Both the position numbers and the translations under genes were made by a program. DNA of 64,000 nt from Micromonospora costi (GTDB lineage: Bacteria > Actinomycetota > Actinomycetes > Mycobacteriales > Micromonosporaceae). The stretch covers positions 1-64,000 of the forward strand of contig NZ_RBAN01000007.1 in assembly GCF_003626655.1 (NCBI RefSeq), in the 5' to 3' direction. This document shows positions 56,674 to 64,000 of this stretch, piece after piece (position 1 is the first letter of the stretch; every line of letters begins with the position of its first letter). A model generated the notes under the pieces. The model had not been told where the DNA came from and did not search any database. It was given only the letters and a program-made list of their open reading frames with translations.

Positions 56674-58617
56674 TCAGATGTCCAGGAAGCGCACGTCCTT
56701 CGCGTTGCGCTGGATGAACGACCGGCGTGCCTCGACGTCCTCACCCATCAGGACGCTGAACAGCTCGTCGGCCGTTGCCGCGTCGTCGAGCGTGACCTGA
56801 CGCAGGGTGCGGGTCGCCGGGTTCATGGTGGTCTCCCACAGCTCGGGATAGTTCATCTCGCCGAGACCCTTGAACCGCTGGATGTCGTCCGGCTTGGCAT
56901 TGGGCTTCTGCTGCTGGCGCAGGGCGATCAGGCCGTCGCGCTCCCGGTCGGAGTACGCGTACTGCGCGTCGTCGCCCTTCCGGTTCCACTTGATCTTGTA
57001 GAGCGGAGGTGCGGCCAGGTAGACGTGACCCAGCTCGACCAGCGGCCGCATGAAGCGGAAGAGCAGGGTGAGCAGCAGCGTCTGGATGTGCTGACCGTCG
57101 ACGTCCGCGTCGGCCATCAGCACGATCTTGTGGTAGCGCAGCTTCTCGATGTCGAAGTCGTCGTGGATGCCGGTGCCCAGCGCCGTGATGAGCGCCTGGA
57201 CCTCGTTGTTCTTCAGCACCCGGTCGATCCGGGCCTTCTCCACGTTGAGGATCTTGCCGCGGATCGGGAGGATCGCCTGCGTACGCGGGTCACGCCCCTG
57301 CTTCGCCGACCCACCGGCCGAGTCGCCCTCGACGATGAAGACCTCGGACTCGCGCGGGTCGGTGGACTGGCAGTCGGCCAGCTTGCCCGGCATCGAGCCG
57401 GACTCCAGCAGCGACTTGCGCCGGGCCAGCTTGCGCGCCTGCTGGGCCGCGATCCGGGCCCGTGCCGCCTGCGACGCCTTCTGGATGATGAGCTTCGCCT
57501 CGGCCGGGTTCCGGTCGAACCAGTCGACCAGCCACTCGTTGCAGACCCGCTGCACGAAGCTCTTGACCGGCGTGTTGCCGAGCTTGGTCTTCGTCTGGCC
57601 CTCGAACTGCGGGTTGGCCAGCTTCACCGAGATGATCGCGGCGAGCCCCTCGCGGATGTCCTCGCCGGAGAGCTTCTCGTCGCTCTTGAGCAGCTTCCGG
57701 TCGGTGCCGTACCGGTTCACCACGCTCGTGAGCGCTGCCCGGAAGCCCTCCTCGTGCGTACCGCCCTCGTGGGTGTTGATCGTGTTGGCGAAGGTGTAGA
57801 CCGACTCGCCGTACGACTCGTTCCACTGCATGGCGATCTCGACCGACATGCCCTCTTCCTCGGCGCCGAACTCGACCACCGTGCGGTGGATCGGGTTCTT
57901 CGAGGCGTTCAGGTGCCGGACGAAGTCGGCGATGCCGCCCTTGTAGAGGAAGGTGACCTCGCGCGGCTTGCCGTCCTCGTCCTCCGCGCGCTCGTCGAGC
58001 AGGTGGATGGTGAGGCCGCGGTTCAGGAACGCCATCTCCTGCAGCCGCCGGTAGATGGTCTGGAAGTCGAAGTCGACCGTCTCGAAGACGGTCGGGTCGG
58101 GCCAGAACGAGACCGCCGAGCCGGTGCGGTCCGTCGTCTCGCCCTTCTCCAGCGGGTTGGGCTTGGAGTTGGCGTAGCTCTGCCGCCACACGAACCCGTC
58201 CTTGTGGATCTCCACGAACATCCGCGTGGAGAGCGCGTTCACCACGGAGACGCCCACGCCGTGCAGACCGCCGGAGACGGCGTACGCCTTGCCGTCGAAC
58301 TTGCCGCCCGCGTGCAGCACCGTGAGTGCCACCTCGACACCCGGCTTCTTCAGCTTGGGGTGCAGGTCGACCGGGAAGCCGCGGCCGTTGTCGGTGACCC
58401 GGACCCCGCCGTCGGCCAGCAGCACCACGTCGATGGTGTCGCAGTAGCCGGCCAGCGCCTCGTCGACCGCGTTGTCCACGACCTCCCAGACGAGGTGGTG
58501 CAGGCCCCGCTCACCGGTCGACCCGATGTACATACCGGGCCGCTTCCGGACGGCCTCCAGCCCCTCGAGAACGGTGATCGATTCTGCGCCGTACTGCTGC
58601 TTGTCCTGCGCTGCCAC
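56674..58617 (-). CDS. gyrB: DNA gyrase subunit B
   Basis: A 647-residue ATPase subunit of gyrase. GHKL site: E-V-V-D-N-A-V-D-E-A near 40, D-N-G-R-G-F and G-L-H-G-V-G-V near 110; Toprim: V-E-G-D-S-A-G-G-S near 430 and D-A-D-V-D-G-Q-H. The GTG 58617 start (V-A-A-Q-D-K-Q-Q-Y-G) gives the family length; open sequence upstream is non-homologous and would add 80 residues. It is followed by gyrA. The 564-base gap upstream of it, before a divergent small gene, holds a hairpin and a tandem repeat. Confidence 0.98.
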   Translation of the reverse strand: MAAQDKQQYGAESITVLEGLEAVRKRPGMYIGSTGERGLHHLVWEVVDNAVDEALAGYCDTIDVVLLADGGVRVTDNGRGFPVDLHPKLKKPGVEVALTVLHAGGKFDGKAYAVSGGLHGVGVSVVNALSTRMFVEIHKDGFVWRQSYANSKPNPLEKGETTDRTGSAVSFWPDPTVFETVDFDFQTIYRRLQEMAFLNRGLTIHLLDERAEDEDGKPREVTFLYKGGIADFVRHLNASKNPIHRTVVEFGAEEEGMSVEIAMQWNESYGESVYTFANTINTHEGGTHEEGFRAALTSVVNRYGTDRKLLKSDEKLSGEDIREGLAAIISVKLANPQFEGQTKTKLGNTPVKSFVQRVCNEWLVDWFDRNPAEAKLIIQKASQAARARIAAQQARKLARRKSLLESGSMPGKLADCQSTDPRESEVFIVEGDSAGGSAKQGRDPRTQAILPIRGKILNVEKARIDRVLKNNEVQALITALGTGIHDDFDIEKLRYHKIVLMADADVDGQHIQTLLLTLLFRFMRPLVELGHVYLAAPPLYKIKWNRKGDDAQYAYSDRERDGLIALRQQQKPNAKPDDIQRFKGLGEMNYPELWETTMNPATRTLRQVTLDDAATADELFSVLMGEDVEARRSFIQRNAKDVRFLDI

Positions 58618-58796
58618 CCTCGGCCACTTTCTCGCGCCGTCGACGCCGGTTGGGCGCGTCTGGCGCGGGTTCGGCGGACAGGACGCGACGTCGGCGCGGA
58701 CCGCCGCCGGAGGAGTCCGGTCACGGGTCGGTACGCGCCGGTCGCCGCGGTTGCCCGCGGATCGCGATCGGCTCGACCCGACGTGGACAATGATCG

Positions 58797-58818
58797 CGGG
58801 CCCCCCTTTCGGGGCCCG
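58797..58818 (-). promoter_or_regulatory. Hairpin in the gyrB leader
   Basis: CGGGCCCC (58797-58804) pairs perfectly with GGGGCCCG (58811-58818) around the six-base loop CCTTTC, about 180 bases upstream of the gyrB start. It could be a leader structure or a terminator for antisense transcription. Confidence 0.5.
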
Positions 58819-59057
58819 TGTCCGTCGCTCCGCACCGGGTCTTCGTCTCTGCATCAATCTTACTGTGCGCTGGCGGTGGAACCGCCACTCGGCACCCTCG
58901 CAAAGGGGCTCAGAACTCCGTAGCCGGCCGAATCCTGCCGCCCGCGACTCCCCCTACACGCCAACGCCCGATCGACGTGCGGCGCCGCGCGGCGGGTGCA
59001 CCCGCTGCCGGGCGGGTCGGGGGGTTCCGGACGGTCCGGCGGTGCCGTACGTTGGCG

Positions 59058-59125
59058 GCGGTCCCGGAGCCGCCTTGATCTTTTTCGAACGGCGGTTCCG
59101 GAGCCGACTTGATCTTTTCCGAGCG
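59058..59125. repeat. 34-bp tandem repeat, two copies
   Basis: Units 59058-59091 and 59092-59125 are identical at 30 of 34 positions, both containing CCGGAGCCG and TTGATCTTTT(T/C)CGA. Flanking sequence (GGAACCGGACG) repeats the motif inverted. It lies 57 bases before the start of the plus-strand gene at 59182. Confidence 0.9.
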
Positions 59126-59181
59126 GAACCGGACGATCGACCCGATCGACCCCCACACGTGCTCTTAAGAGGTGACCCCAG

Positions 59182-59763
59182 ATGGGGCTGGACAACGTCG
59201 CGGTGCACTGGCCGCGGACCGGCCGCTTCTACGACCCGGTCGCACCGGCCGAGTTCGTCGACTTCGGCGAGATCGTCGACATGCCACGGATCTCCGCGCC
59301 GACAGCCGCGCTGGCCGAACTGATCGCCAAGACCGGCACTGTCCGGGCCACGGCGTACACCGAACTGGTGGACCTCCTGCTCGGCCTCGACGGTGTGCTG
59401 TACGCCACTGACGCCGCCGCCGAGGACGAGGACCCGGTGATCGACCCGGACGGCTGCGCCTGGATCGCCGACGGCATCGAGCGGTTCGTGGCCGGGCACC
59501 GCGAGTACGGCGAGGCGGTGACGTTCGACTCGGTGAGCGCGGTGCTGCGCGCGTTGCTCGCCGACGGGCGCCTGGCCGAGCAGCAGCTGCGCTGGCTGGA
59601 CGGTCGGCTCGACGCGCTGCGCGACGAGAGCGGCAACCCGCCGCAGTGGGAGTTCACCTGCGCCGAACTGGGCGTGCTGGCCGCCTTCTACCGGCGCTGC
59701 GCCGACCGCGGCTTCGCCGTCTACGCCGAGTCGGAGGCGCCCCGCCGGGCCACCCCCTCCTGA
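59182..59763 (+). CDS. Conserved hypothetical protein between gyrB and recF blocks
   Basis: A 193-residue soluble acidic protein with no named domain. It starts M-G-L-D-N-V-A-V-H-W-P and has a Y-T-E-L-V-D-L-L-L-G-L-D-G-V-L-Y stretch, a D-P-D-G-C-A-W-I segment and a C-terminal helix pair (C-A-E-L-G-V-L-A-A-F-Y-R-R-C-A). ATG 59182 has GAGGTG seven bases upstream. The 34-bp tandem repeat lies directly upstream. Complete, well-formed and in a conserved neighbourhood, but I cannot assign a role. Confidence 0.8.
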   Translation: MGLDNVAVHWPRTGRFYDPVAPAEFVDFGEIVDMPRISAPTAALAELIAKTGTVRATAYTELVDLLLGLDGVLYATDAAAEDEDPVIDPDGCAWIADGIERFVAGHREYGEAVTFDSVSAVLRALLADGRLAEQQLRWLDGRLDALRDESGNPPQWEFTCAELGVLAAFYRRCADRGFAVYAESEAPRRATPS

Positions 59764-59839
59764 CACGACCGGGCCGGCCCGCGCGTGACGGTCGCCGCTC
59801 GTGGTGAGGCCGCGTCGACCCGCTCCTGATGCCGCCGGG

Positions 59840-60310
59840 TCAGCCGACCGGCCCGGCACCGGCGGCCCGGTTCGCCGCCGCGATGACCTCGGTGAGCGCG
59901 CCGTGCAGTTGCCGCAGCTCCGCGAGCGGCAGACCGAGCCGCGCCACGATCGCGGGCGGGATCTCCTCGGCCCGGGCCCGCAGCGCCTGCCCGCTCGCCG
60001 TGAGCGTGACCGCGAGGCTCCGCTCGTCGGCGGGGTCGCGCTCGCGGCGTACGTAGCCGTTCGCCTCCAGCCGCTTCAGCAGCGGTGAGAGGGTGCCCGG
60101 GTCGAGCTGGAGCAGGCGGCTGAGGTCGCGTACCGACAGCGGGGCGTGTTGCCAGAGGGCGAGCATCACCAGGTACTGCGGATGGGTCAGGCCCATCGGC
60201 TCCAGCAGGGGGCGGTAGACCGCCACGACGCTGCGCGCGGCGACCGACAGCGCGAAGCACACCTGCTCTTCCAGCGCCAGCGGGTCCGCGCCGCCCAGCT
60301 CGTGATCCAC
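59840..60310 (-). CDS. OhrR-like MarR-family regulator
   Basis: A 156-residue MarR protein of the OhrR subgroup: L-E-E-Q-V-C-F-A-L places the peroxide-sensing Cys18, V-Y-R-P-L-L-E-P gives the conserved first Tyr, and L-T-H-P-Q-Y-L-V-M has His where Bacillus OhrR has Tyr. The winged helix shows V-R-D-L-S-R-L-L-Q-L-D-P-G-T-L-S-P-L-L-K-R-L-E and D-E-R-S. Start GTG 60310 with GGAGGGGG upstream. It is divergent from a short gene with a ladder of TTGG/CCAA palindromes between; no ohr peroxidase gene is present in the window. Confidence 0.88.
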   Translation of the reverse strand: MDHELGGADPLALEEQVCFALSVAARSVVAVYRPLLEPMGLTHPQYLVMLALWQHAPLSVRDLSRLLQLDPGTLSPLLKRLEANGYVRRERDPADERSLAVTLTASGQALRARAEEIPPAIVARLGLPLAELRQLHGALTEVIAAANRAAGAGPVG

Positions 60311-60351
60311 TGCTCGACCCCCTCCTCGACCGGCTGCTATGGTACCGATGT

Positions 60352-60379
60352 TTGGTGCCCCAATGATTGGTACACCAAT
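60352..60379. promoter_or_regulatory. Overlapping MarR operator palindromes
   Basis: Three overlapping symmetries: TTGG-N4-CCAA (60352-60363), CCAATGATTGG (60360-60370, perfect) and ATTGGTACACCAAT (60366-60379, perfect bar two central bases). They lie between the OhrR-like start at 60310 and the small gene at 60412. Repeated TTGG/CCAA dyads suit cooperative binding by a MarR dimer. Confidence 0.75.
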
Positions 60380-60411
60380 TGTTGCGGCCTGACGAGACGG
60401 GAGGCGGTGGC

Positions 60412-60636
60412 ATGGGCGACGAGAAGCCGGTCCGGGCGCCGGGTGAGGGCGGCCGTTTCTGGAGGTGGGCGTACCGGTACCTGGCCGGCCCCGCCGAGGT
60501 GCAGGGCGCCGTGTACGGCGGCTCGACCGAGGCCCGTGAGGGGTGGAAACGCGACCTGGAGAACCGCAAGCGCTACAGCCGCGAGCAGCGGGAGCGTAAG
60601 CGGGCCGCCCGGGAGGCCCGGCGCGGCGAGGGCTGA
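60412..60636 (+). CDS. Small basic protein divergent from the OhrR-like regulator
   Basis: A 74-residue protein, rich in Arg/Lys/Glu, with a G-R-F-W-R-W-A-Y-R-Y-L-A-G core and a helical R-R-E-like tail (R-E-Q-R-E-R-K-R-A-A-R-E-A). ATG 60412 has GGAGG upstream. It is convergent with DUF721, whose stop is 16 bases beyond. It may be the regulator's target, given the palindromes in the shared spacer, but its function is unknown and not a known Ohr peroxidase. Confidence 0.7.
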   Translation: MGDEKPVRAPGEGGRFWRWAYRYLAGPAEVQGAVYGGSTEAREGWKRDLENRKRYSREQRERKRAAREARRGEG

Positions 60637-60651
60637 TCCCCGGCCCGGCCG

Positions 60652-61239
60652 TCAGCCGTACGTGTCGCGGGGGCCGCGGCCGCGCACCCGGCGGGGGCCG
60701 CGGGACCACGACGGCGCCGCCGGGCCGTGGATGTGCAATTTGCGTACGACGTTGTGGCCGACCTCGCGGGCGATCTGCTTGAGCAGCGAGCCGGCGAGCA
60801 GGCGCAGCTGGGTCGCCCAGGCGGTCGACCGGGCCTCCACGGTGAGTTCGCCGTTCTCCAGCTTCACCGGGCGGCTGTGCTGCGCCACCTCGGGCCCGAC
60901 AACACGTTCCCACGCGCCGAAGACGGTCGCCTCGGCCGCCGGCTGCTGCCAGCCGCGTGCCTTCACGAGCCGGTCCAGCACGGCACCGAGCGGCTGGGGG
61001 TCGCGGGGATCCGGTCCCGGCCCGGAGTAGCCGCGCAGCCGCCGCTCGCCGCCGCCGGATCCGGCGGACGGGCCGCGCCGGCGGGTCTTCCCGGCGGCCT
61101 CCCGCCGCGCCTTCGCGGCGTCCAGCACCGCGCGCGCCAACTCCGGCCCCGAGGGCCCGTCCGCCGTCGCGGCGCCGTCTCCATTCGCCGGCGTGGCGGC
61201 CTCGGAAGCGGCGTCCCGGCGCCCCGGTTCATCCGACAC
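60652..61239 (-). CDS. DUF721/DciA-like protein
   Basis: A 195-residue protein: a long disordered N-terminus followed by the DUF721 domain (about 95-180), with V-F-G-A-W-E-R-V-V-G-P-E-V-A-Q-H-S and G-E-L-T-V-E-A-R-S-T-A-W-A-T-Q-L. DUF721 includes DciA, which loads or activates the replicative helicase in bacteria lacking DnaC. It overlaps the recF end by 11 bases in the usual recF-DUF721 order. Start GTG 61239 (V-S-D-E-P-G-R-R). Confidence 0.92.
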   Translation of the reverse strand: MSDEPGRRDAASEAATPANGDGAATADGPSGPELARAVLDAAKARREAAGKTRRRGPSAGSGGGERRLRGYSGPGPDPRDPQPLGAVLDRLVKARGWQQPAAEATVFGAWERVVGPEVAQHSRPVKLENGELTVEARSTAWATQLRLLAGSLLKQIAREVGHNVVRKLHIHGPAAPSWSRGPRRVRGRGPRDTYG

Positions 61240-62362
61240 GACGCACCGTCCCCTCACCGACCTCGAACCGGGTGCCCCGCAGGGCCGCGGGCACGTCGTC
61301 GTCCACGGCACAGGTCACCAGAAGCTGGCTCGCCCCGCCGACCAGCTCGGCCAGCCGCTCCCGCCGACCGGCGTCCAGCTCGGCGAAGACATCGTCGAGC
61401 ACCAGCACCGGCTCGATCCCGTCGGCGCGCAGCAGGTCGTAGCCCGCGAGGCGGAGGGCCAGCGCGAACGACCACGACTCGCCGTGGCTCGCGTACCCCT
61501 TGGCGGGGAGCGGACCGAGGGTGAGCGCCAGCTCGTCACGGTGCGGGCCGACGAGGGTGGTGCCCCGCTCAATCTCCGCGGTGCGGGACTCGGCGAGGGC
61601 CGCGGTCAGCGCCTCGGCGAGCGCCGCCCGGTCGGTTGTCGGCTCGGGAAGCTCCACCGACGGCCGGTACGCGATCCCCGCGGCGCCGCGTCCGGCGGCG
61701 ACCGCGTCGTACGCCTTCGCCACGTGCGGCGCCAGAGCGGCGACCAGTTCGAGCCGACCGGCGAGCAGGTCCGCGCCGTGCTGGGCCAGGTGGGTGTCCC
61801 AGACGGCGAGCGTGGAGAGGTCACCGCCGCGGGCCCCGCCGGTCTTGCGGGCCAGGTACGACGTACGCAGCAGCGCGTTGCGCTGCTTGACCACCCGCTC
61901 GTAGTCGGCGCGTACCCCGGCGAACCGTGGCTGCCGGCTGACCAGCAGGTCGTCCAGGTAGCGCCGGCGTTCGGCCGGGTCGCCGCGGACGAGTTCCAGG
62001 TCCTCCGGAGCGAAGAGCACCAGCCGCAGCGCGCCGAGAACGTCGCGGGCACGGCGGGCCGGGGAGCGGCCGAGCCGGGCCCGGTTCGCCTTACCCGGGA
62101 CGATCTCCAGCTCGACCAGCAGCTCCCGGCCCTCGTGCACGATCGCGCAGCGGATCACCGCCGACGCCGCGCCCATCCGCACCAGCGGCGCGTCCGTGGC
62201 GACCCGGTGGCTGTCCAGGGTCGCCACGTAGCCCAACGCCTCGACCAGGTTGGTCTTGCCGACGCCGTTGGCGCCGATCAGGACGTTCGCCCCCGGCTCG
62301 AGGTCCACGCCGACCCGCTCGTACGAGCGGAAGTCGACCAGTTCGAGCCGGCGGACGTACAC
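61229..62362 (-). CDS. recF: DNA replication/repair protein RecF
   Basis: A 377-residue SMC-like ATPase that helps load RecA on gapped DNA. Walker A G-A-N-G-V-G-K-T at 30-37, signature motif in A-L-A-L-R-L-A-G-Y, Walker B in L-V-L-D-D-V-F-A-E-L-D near 315. Length is normal. It lies 16 bases after gnd and before DUF721 in the standard dnaN-gnd-recF block near oriC. ATG 62362. Confidence 0.97.
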   Translation of the reverse strand: MYVRRLELVDFRSYERVGVDLEPGANVLIGANGVGKTNLVEALGYVATLDSHRVATDAPLVRMGAASAVIRCAIVHEGRELLVELEIVPGKANRARLGRSPARRARDVLGALRLVLFAPEDLELVRGDPAERRRYLDDLLVSRQPRFAGVRADYERVVKQRNALLRTSYLARKTGGARGGDLSTLAVWDTHLAQHGADLLAGRLELVAALAPHVAKAYDAVAAGRGAAGIAYRPSVELPEPTTDRAALAEALTAALAESRTAEIERGTTLVGPHRDELALTLGPLPAKGYASHGESWSFALALRLAGYDLLRADGIEPVLVLDDVFAELDAGRRERLAELVGGASQLLVTCAVDDDVPAALRGTRFEVGEGTVRRVG

Positions 62363-62378
62363 GGGGGTGCGGCTGCCG

Positions 62379-63251
62379 TCAGCGCTTGCGGACGGCGTGC
62401 CCGCCGAACTGCTGGCGCAGCGCAGCCACCGCCTTCATCGCGGGCGAGTCGTCCTGCCGGGAGGCGAAGCGCGCGAACAGCGAGGCGGTGATGACGTTCA
62501 GCGGCACGGCGAGCCGGACCGCCTCGTCCACCGTCCAGCGGCCCTCGCCGGTGTCCTCGGTGTAGCCGCTCAGCTCCGACAGCTCCGGGTCCTCGTCGAG
62601 GGCGCGGTCGAGCAGGTCGAGCAGCCACGAGCGCACCACCGTGCCCTCGCGCCACGACTTGAACACCCCGGGCACGTTGGTGACCAGCTCGGACGCGGCG
62701 AGCAGCTCGTAGCCCTCGGCGTACGCGTGCATGAGGCCGTACTCGATGCCGTTGTGCACCATCTTGGCGTAGTGACCGGCGCCGACCGGGCCGGCGTGCA
62801 CGAAGCCGAACTCGCCGGCCGGCTTGAGCGACTCGAAGATCGGCATGAGCCGCCCGACGTGCTCCTCGGAGCCGCCGACCATCAGCGCGTACCCGTTCTG
62901 CCGGCCCCAGACGCCACCCGAGACGCCGACGTCGATGTAGCCGATGCCGCGGTCGTTGAGCCGCTCGGCCCGGGGCGCGTCGTCGCTGAACCGCGAGTTG
63001 CCGCCGTCGATGATGATGTCGCCCTCGCCGAGCGCGTCGGCGAGCTCGTCGATGGTCGCGTCGGTGACGCCGGCCGGGACCATGACCCAGACGGCACGCG
63101 GCGACTCGAGCTTCTCCGCCAGCTCCGCGAGGGAGGCAACGTCGCTCAGCTCCGCGTTGTGGTCGAAACCGACCACCTCGTGCCCGGCGGCGCGCAACCG
63201 CTCGCGCATGTTGCCGCCCATCCGGCCGAGACCTACCAGGCCGAGCTGCAT
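62379..63251 (-). CDS. gnd: 6-phosphogluconate dehydrogenase (short, decarboxylating)
   Basis: A 290-residue NAD(P)-dependent dehydrogenase of the short (YqeC/GndA) type, converting 6-phosphogluconate to ribulose 5-phosphate and CO2. N-terminal G-L-V-G-L-G-R-M-G-G-N (3-13), I-D-G-G-N-S-R-F near 90, V-S-G-G-V-W-G near 115, and catalytic K-M-V-H-N-G-I-E-Y near 170 are seen. Between dnaN and recF, as in other Micromonosporaceae and relatives. ATG 63251. Confidence 0.94.
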   Translation of the reverse strand: MQLGLVGLGRMGGNMRERLRAAGHEVVGFDHNAELSDVASLAELAEKLESPRAVWVMVPAGVTDATIDELADALGEGDIIIDGGNSRFSDDAPRAERLNDRGIGYIDVGVSGGVWGRQNGYALMVGGSEEHVGRLMPIFESLKPAGEFGFVHAGPVGAGHYAKMVHNGIEYGLMHAYAEGYELLAASELVTNVPGVFKSWREGTVVRSWLLDLLDRALDEDPELSELSGYTEDTGEGRWTVDEAVRLAVPLNVITASLFARFASRQDDSPAMKAVAALRQQFGGHAVRKR

Positions 63252-63289
63252 GTGTACTTACCTCCGGTGCGTGGGTGTTGCGGGTGCGA

Positions 63290-64000
63290 TCAGCGGGACA
63301 CGCGGATCGGCATGATGAGGTACCGGTACCCGGGCACGACCTCGCCATCCTCGCCGGCGGGCGAAATCACCGCAGGCTTGAACGCGTCGACGAACGACAG
63401 CACGGCGGTCTGCGCGCCGAGGTTGGCCAGCCCGTCGATCAGGTACTGCGGGTTGAAACCGATGGTCAGCGGGTCACCGGTGAAGGTGGCCTCCATCGCC
63501 TCGCTCGCCCGGGCCTCCTCCGAGCCGCCGGCCTCGACCACGAGGCCGTCGGCGCTGAAGCTGAGCAGCACCGGCGTGGTGCGCTCGGCGACCAGCGCGA
63601 CGCGCTTGACGACCTCGATGAGGGTGCTGACCGGCACCCGGGCCTCGGCGTTGTGGCTCGCCGGGAACAGCGAGCGGACCGGCGGGTAGTTGGCGCCGTC
63701 GAGCAGCCGGCTCGTGGTGCGGCGGGTCCCACCGGCGAAGCCGATCATGCCCTCGCCCGCGCCACCGGTGGCCAGCGCCAGGGTGACCTCGCCGCCGAGC
63801 GGGCCGAGGGCCTTGGCGGTGTCGTGCAGGGTGCGCGCGGGCACCAGGGCGTTGATGCTCACCTCGGGGTCGTCCGGGTTCCACTGGATCTCGCGCAGCG
63901 CCAGCCGGTAGCGGTCGGTGGCGAGCATCGCCAGCGTGCTGCCGGACAGCTCGATCCGTACGCCGGTCATCATCGGCAGCGTCTCGTCCCGCCCGGCGGC
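63290..64000 (-). CDS. dnaN: DNA polymerase III sliding clamp (beta), 5' end beyond window
   Basis: The C-terminal 236 residues of DnaN, beginning inside the conserved G-R-D-E-T-L-P-M-M-T-G-V-R. Clamp domains 2 and 3 are seen: A-T-D-R-Y-R-L-A near 20 of the fragment, L-L-D-G-A-N-Y-P-P near 110, and the terminal Y-L-I-M-P-I-R-V-S-R. The gene runs off the right edge; the start, dnaA and oriC lie outside. It is followed by gnd after 38 bases. Confidence 0.96.
   Translation of the reverse strand, partial: AAGRDETLPMMTGVRIELSGSTLAMLATDRYRLALREIQWNPDDPEVSINALVPARTLHDTAKALGPLGGEVTLALATGGAGEGMIGFAGGTRRTTSRLLDGANYPPVRSLFPASHNAEARVPVSTLIEVVKRVALVAERTTPVLLSFSADGLVVEAGGSEEARASEAMEATFTGDPLTIGFNPQYLIDGLANLGAQTAVLSFVDAFKPAVISPAGEDGEVVPGYRYLIMPIRVSR

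Larger units (their letters stand above)
58618..59181. other. Intergenic region upstream of gyrB
   Basis: About 560 bases between divergent genes. It contains a perfect 8-bp hairpin at 58797-58818, an A/T-richer patch around 58850-58870 that may hold the gyrB promoter (CATCAATCTTACTGT), and a 34-bp tandem repeat at 59058-59125 in front of the plus-strand gene. No gene is seen. Confidence 0.6.

Noticed and set aside
56674..58857. Extended 727-residue form of GyrB
   Set aside because: The extra 80 N-terminal residues are low-complexity and unlike GyrB; the GTG at 58617 gives the family length.
63290..64000. oriC or DnaA boxes at the right edge
   Set aside because: The edge is inside dnaN coding sequence; no cluster of TTGTCCACA-type boxes is present. 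oriC must lie beyond.
1..64000. CRISPR arrays and rRNA genes
   Set aside because: No regularly spaced identical repeats with unique spacers and no rRNA sequence were seen. The tandem arrays at 15174, 49050 and 59058 have no spacers.

Overview
The window is a high-GC actinobacterial chromosome segment, most likely Micromonospora or a close relative in Micromonosporaceae. The indicators are very G/C-rich third codon positions, frequent GTG starts, XRE/DUF5753 + DUF397 gene pairs, a snapalysin, and the gene order dnaN-gnd-recF-DUF721-gyrB-gyrA-DUF3566-tRNA. The right edge cuts into dnaN, so oriC lies just beyond position 64000 and the window runs away from the origin leftwards.

Layout. 0-5.6 kb: an XRE/DUF397 cassette, small membrane proteins and two PASTA-domain membrane proteins. 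5.6-11.5 kb: a glutamate-cysteine ligase-like enzyme, YceI with a divergent MarR, and a large HTH/NB-ARC-type regulator. 11.6-18.6 kb: a leucine/isovalerate-type acyl-CoA catabolic cluster (acyl-CoA dehydrogenase, carboxyltransferase, HMG-CoA lyase, biotin carboxylase, TetR), interrupted by a snapalysin on the opposite strand. 18.7-23.4 kb: a two-gene operon of an Hsp90-family ATPase and a 968-residue TPR protein. 23.5-28.5 kb: an MFS transporter with an in-frame palindromic insertion, a FAD monooxygenase/TetR divergon with three operator-like sites, and an ECF sigma factor coupled to a membrane protein. 28.5-39.9 kb: rhodanese, SGNH hydrolase, a second XRE/DUF397 cassette, proS, CBS, SufE, DsbA-like and YbaK genes, then an MFS gene behind a MerR-type promoter. 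40-49 kb: a giant P-type ATPase, an MBL hydrolase, CBS and VOC proteins, a second MFS gene preceded by a leader peptide and attenuator-like hairpins, and a class A beta-lactamase-fold protein. 49-52.5 kb: an accessory patch with an IS481-like transposase remnant, ending at the 3' end of tRNA-Ala. 52.6-64 kb: the conserved origin-proximal core.

Non-coding structure is unusually rich. A family of GATC-bounded inverted repeats (16.3, 17.8, 31.9 and 38.1 kb) has a member inside a coding region at 24.1 kb. A 27-bp tandem array grows out of the 3' end of the HMG-CoA lyase gene. A one-mismatch parS-like site lies at 35.48 kb. Two MFS genes are each preceded by a very short leader ORF placed directly at the predicted transcription start.

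The best candidates for under-described biology are the Hsp90-TPR operon, the two leader-ORF-controlled efflux genes, the P-type ATPase whose N-terminal half looks like a decayed copy of its own catalytic unit, and the GATC-bounded palindrome family. All function calls rest on motif recognition by eye; no database search was run.
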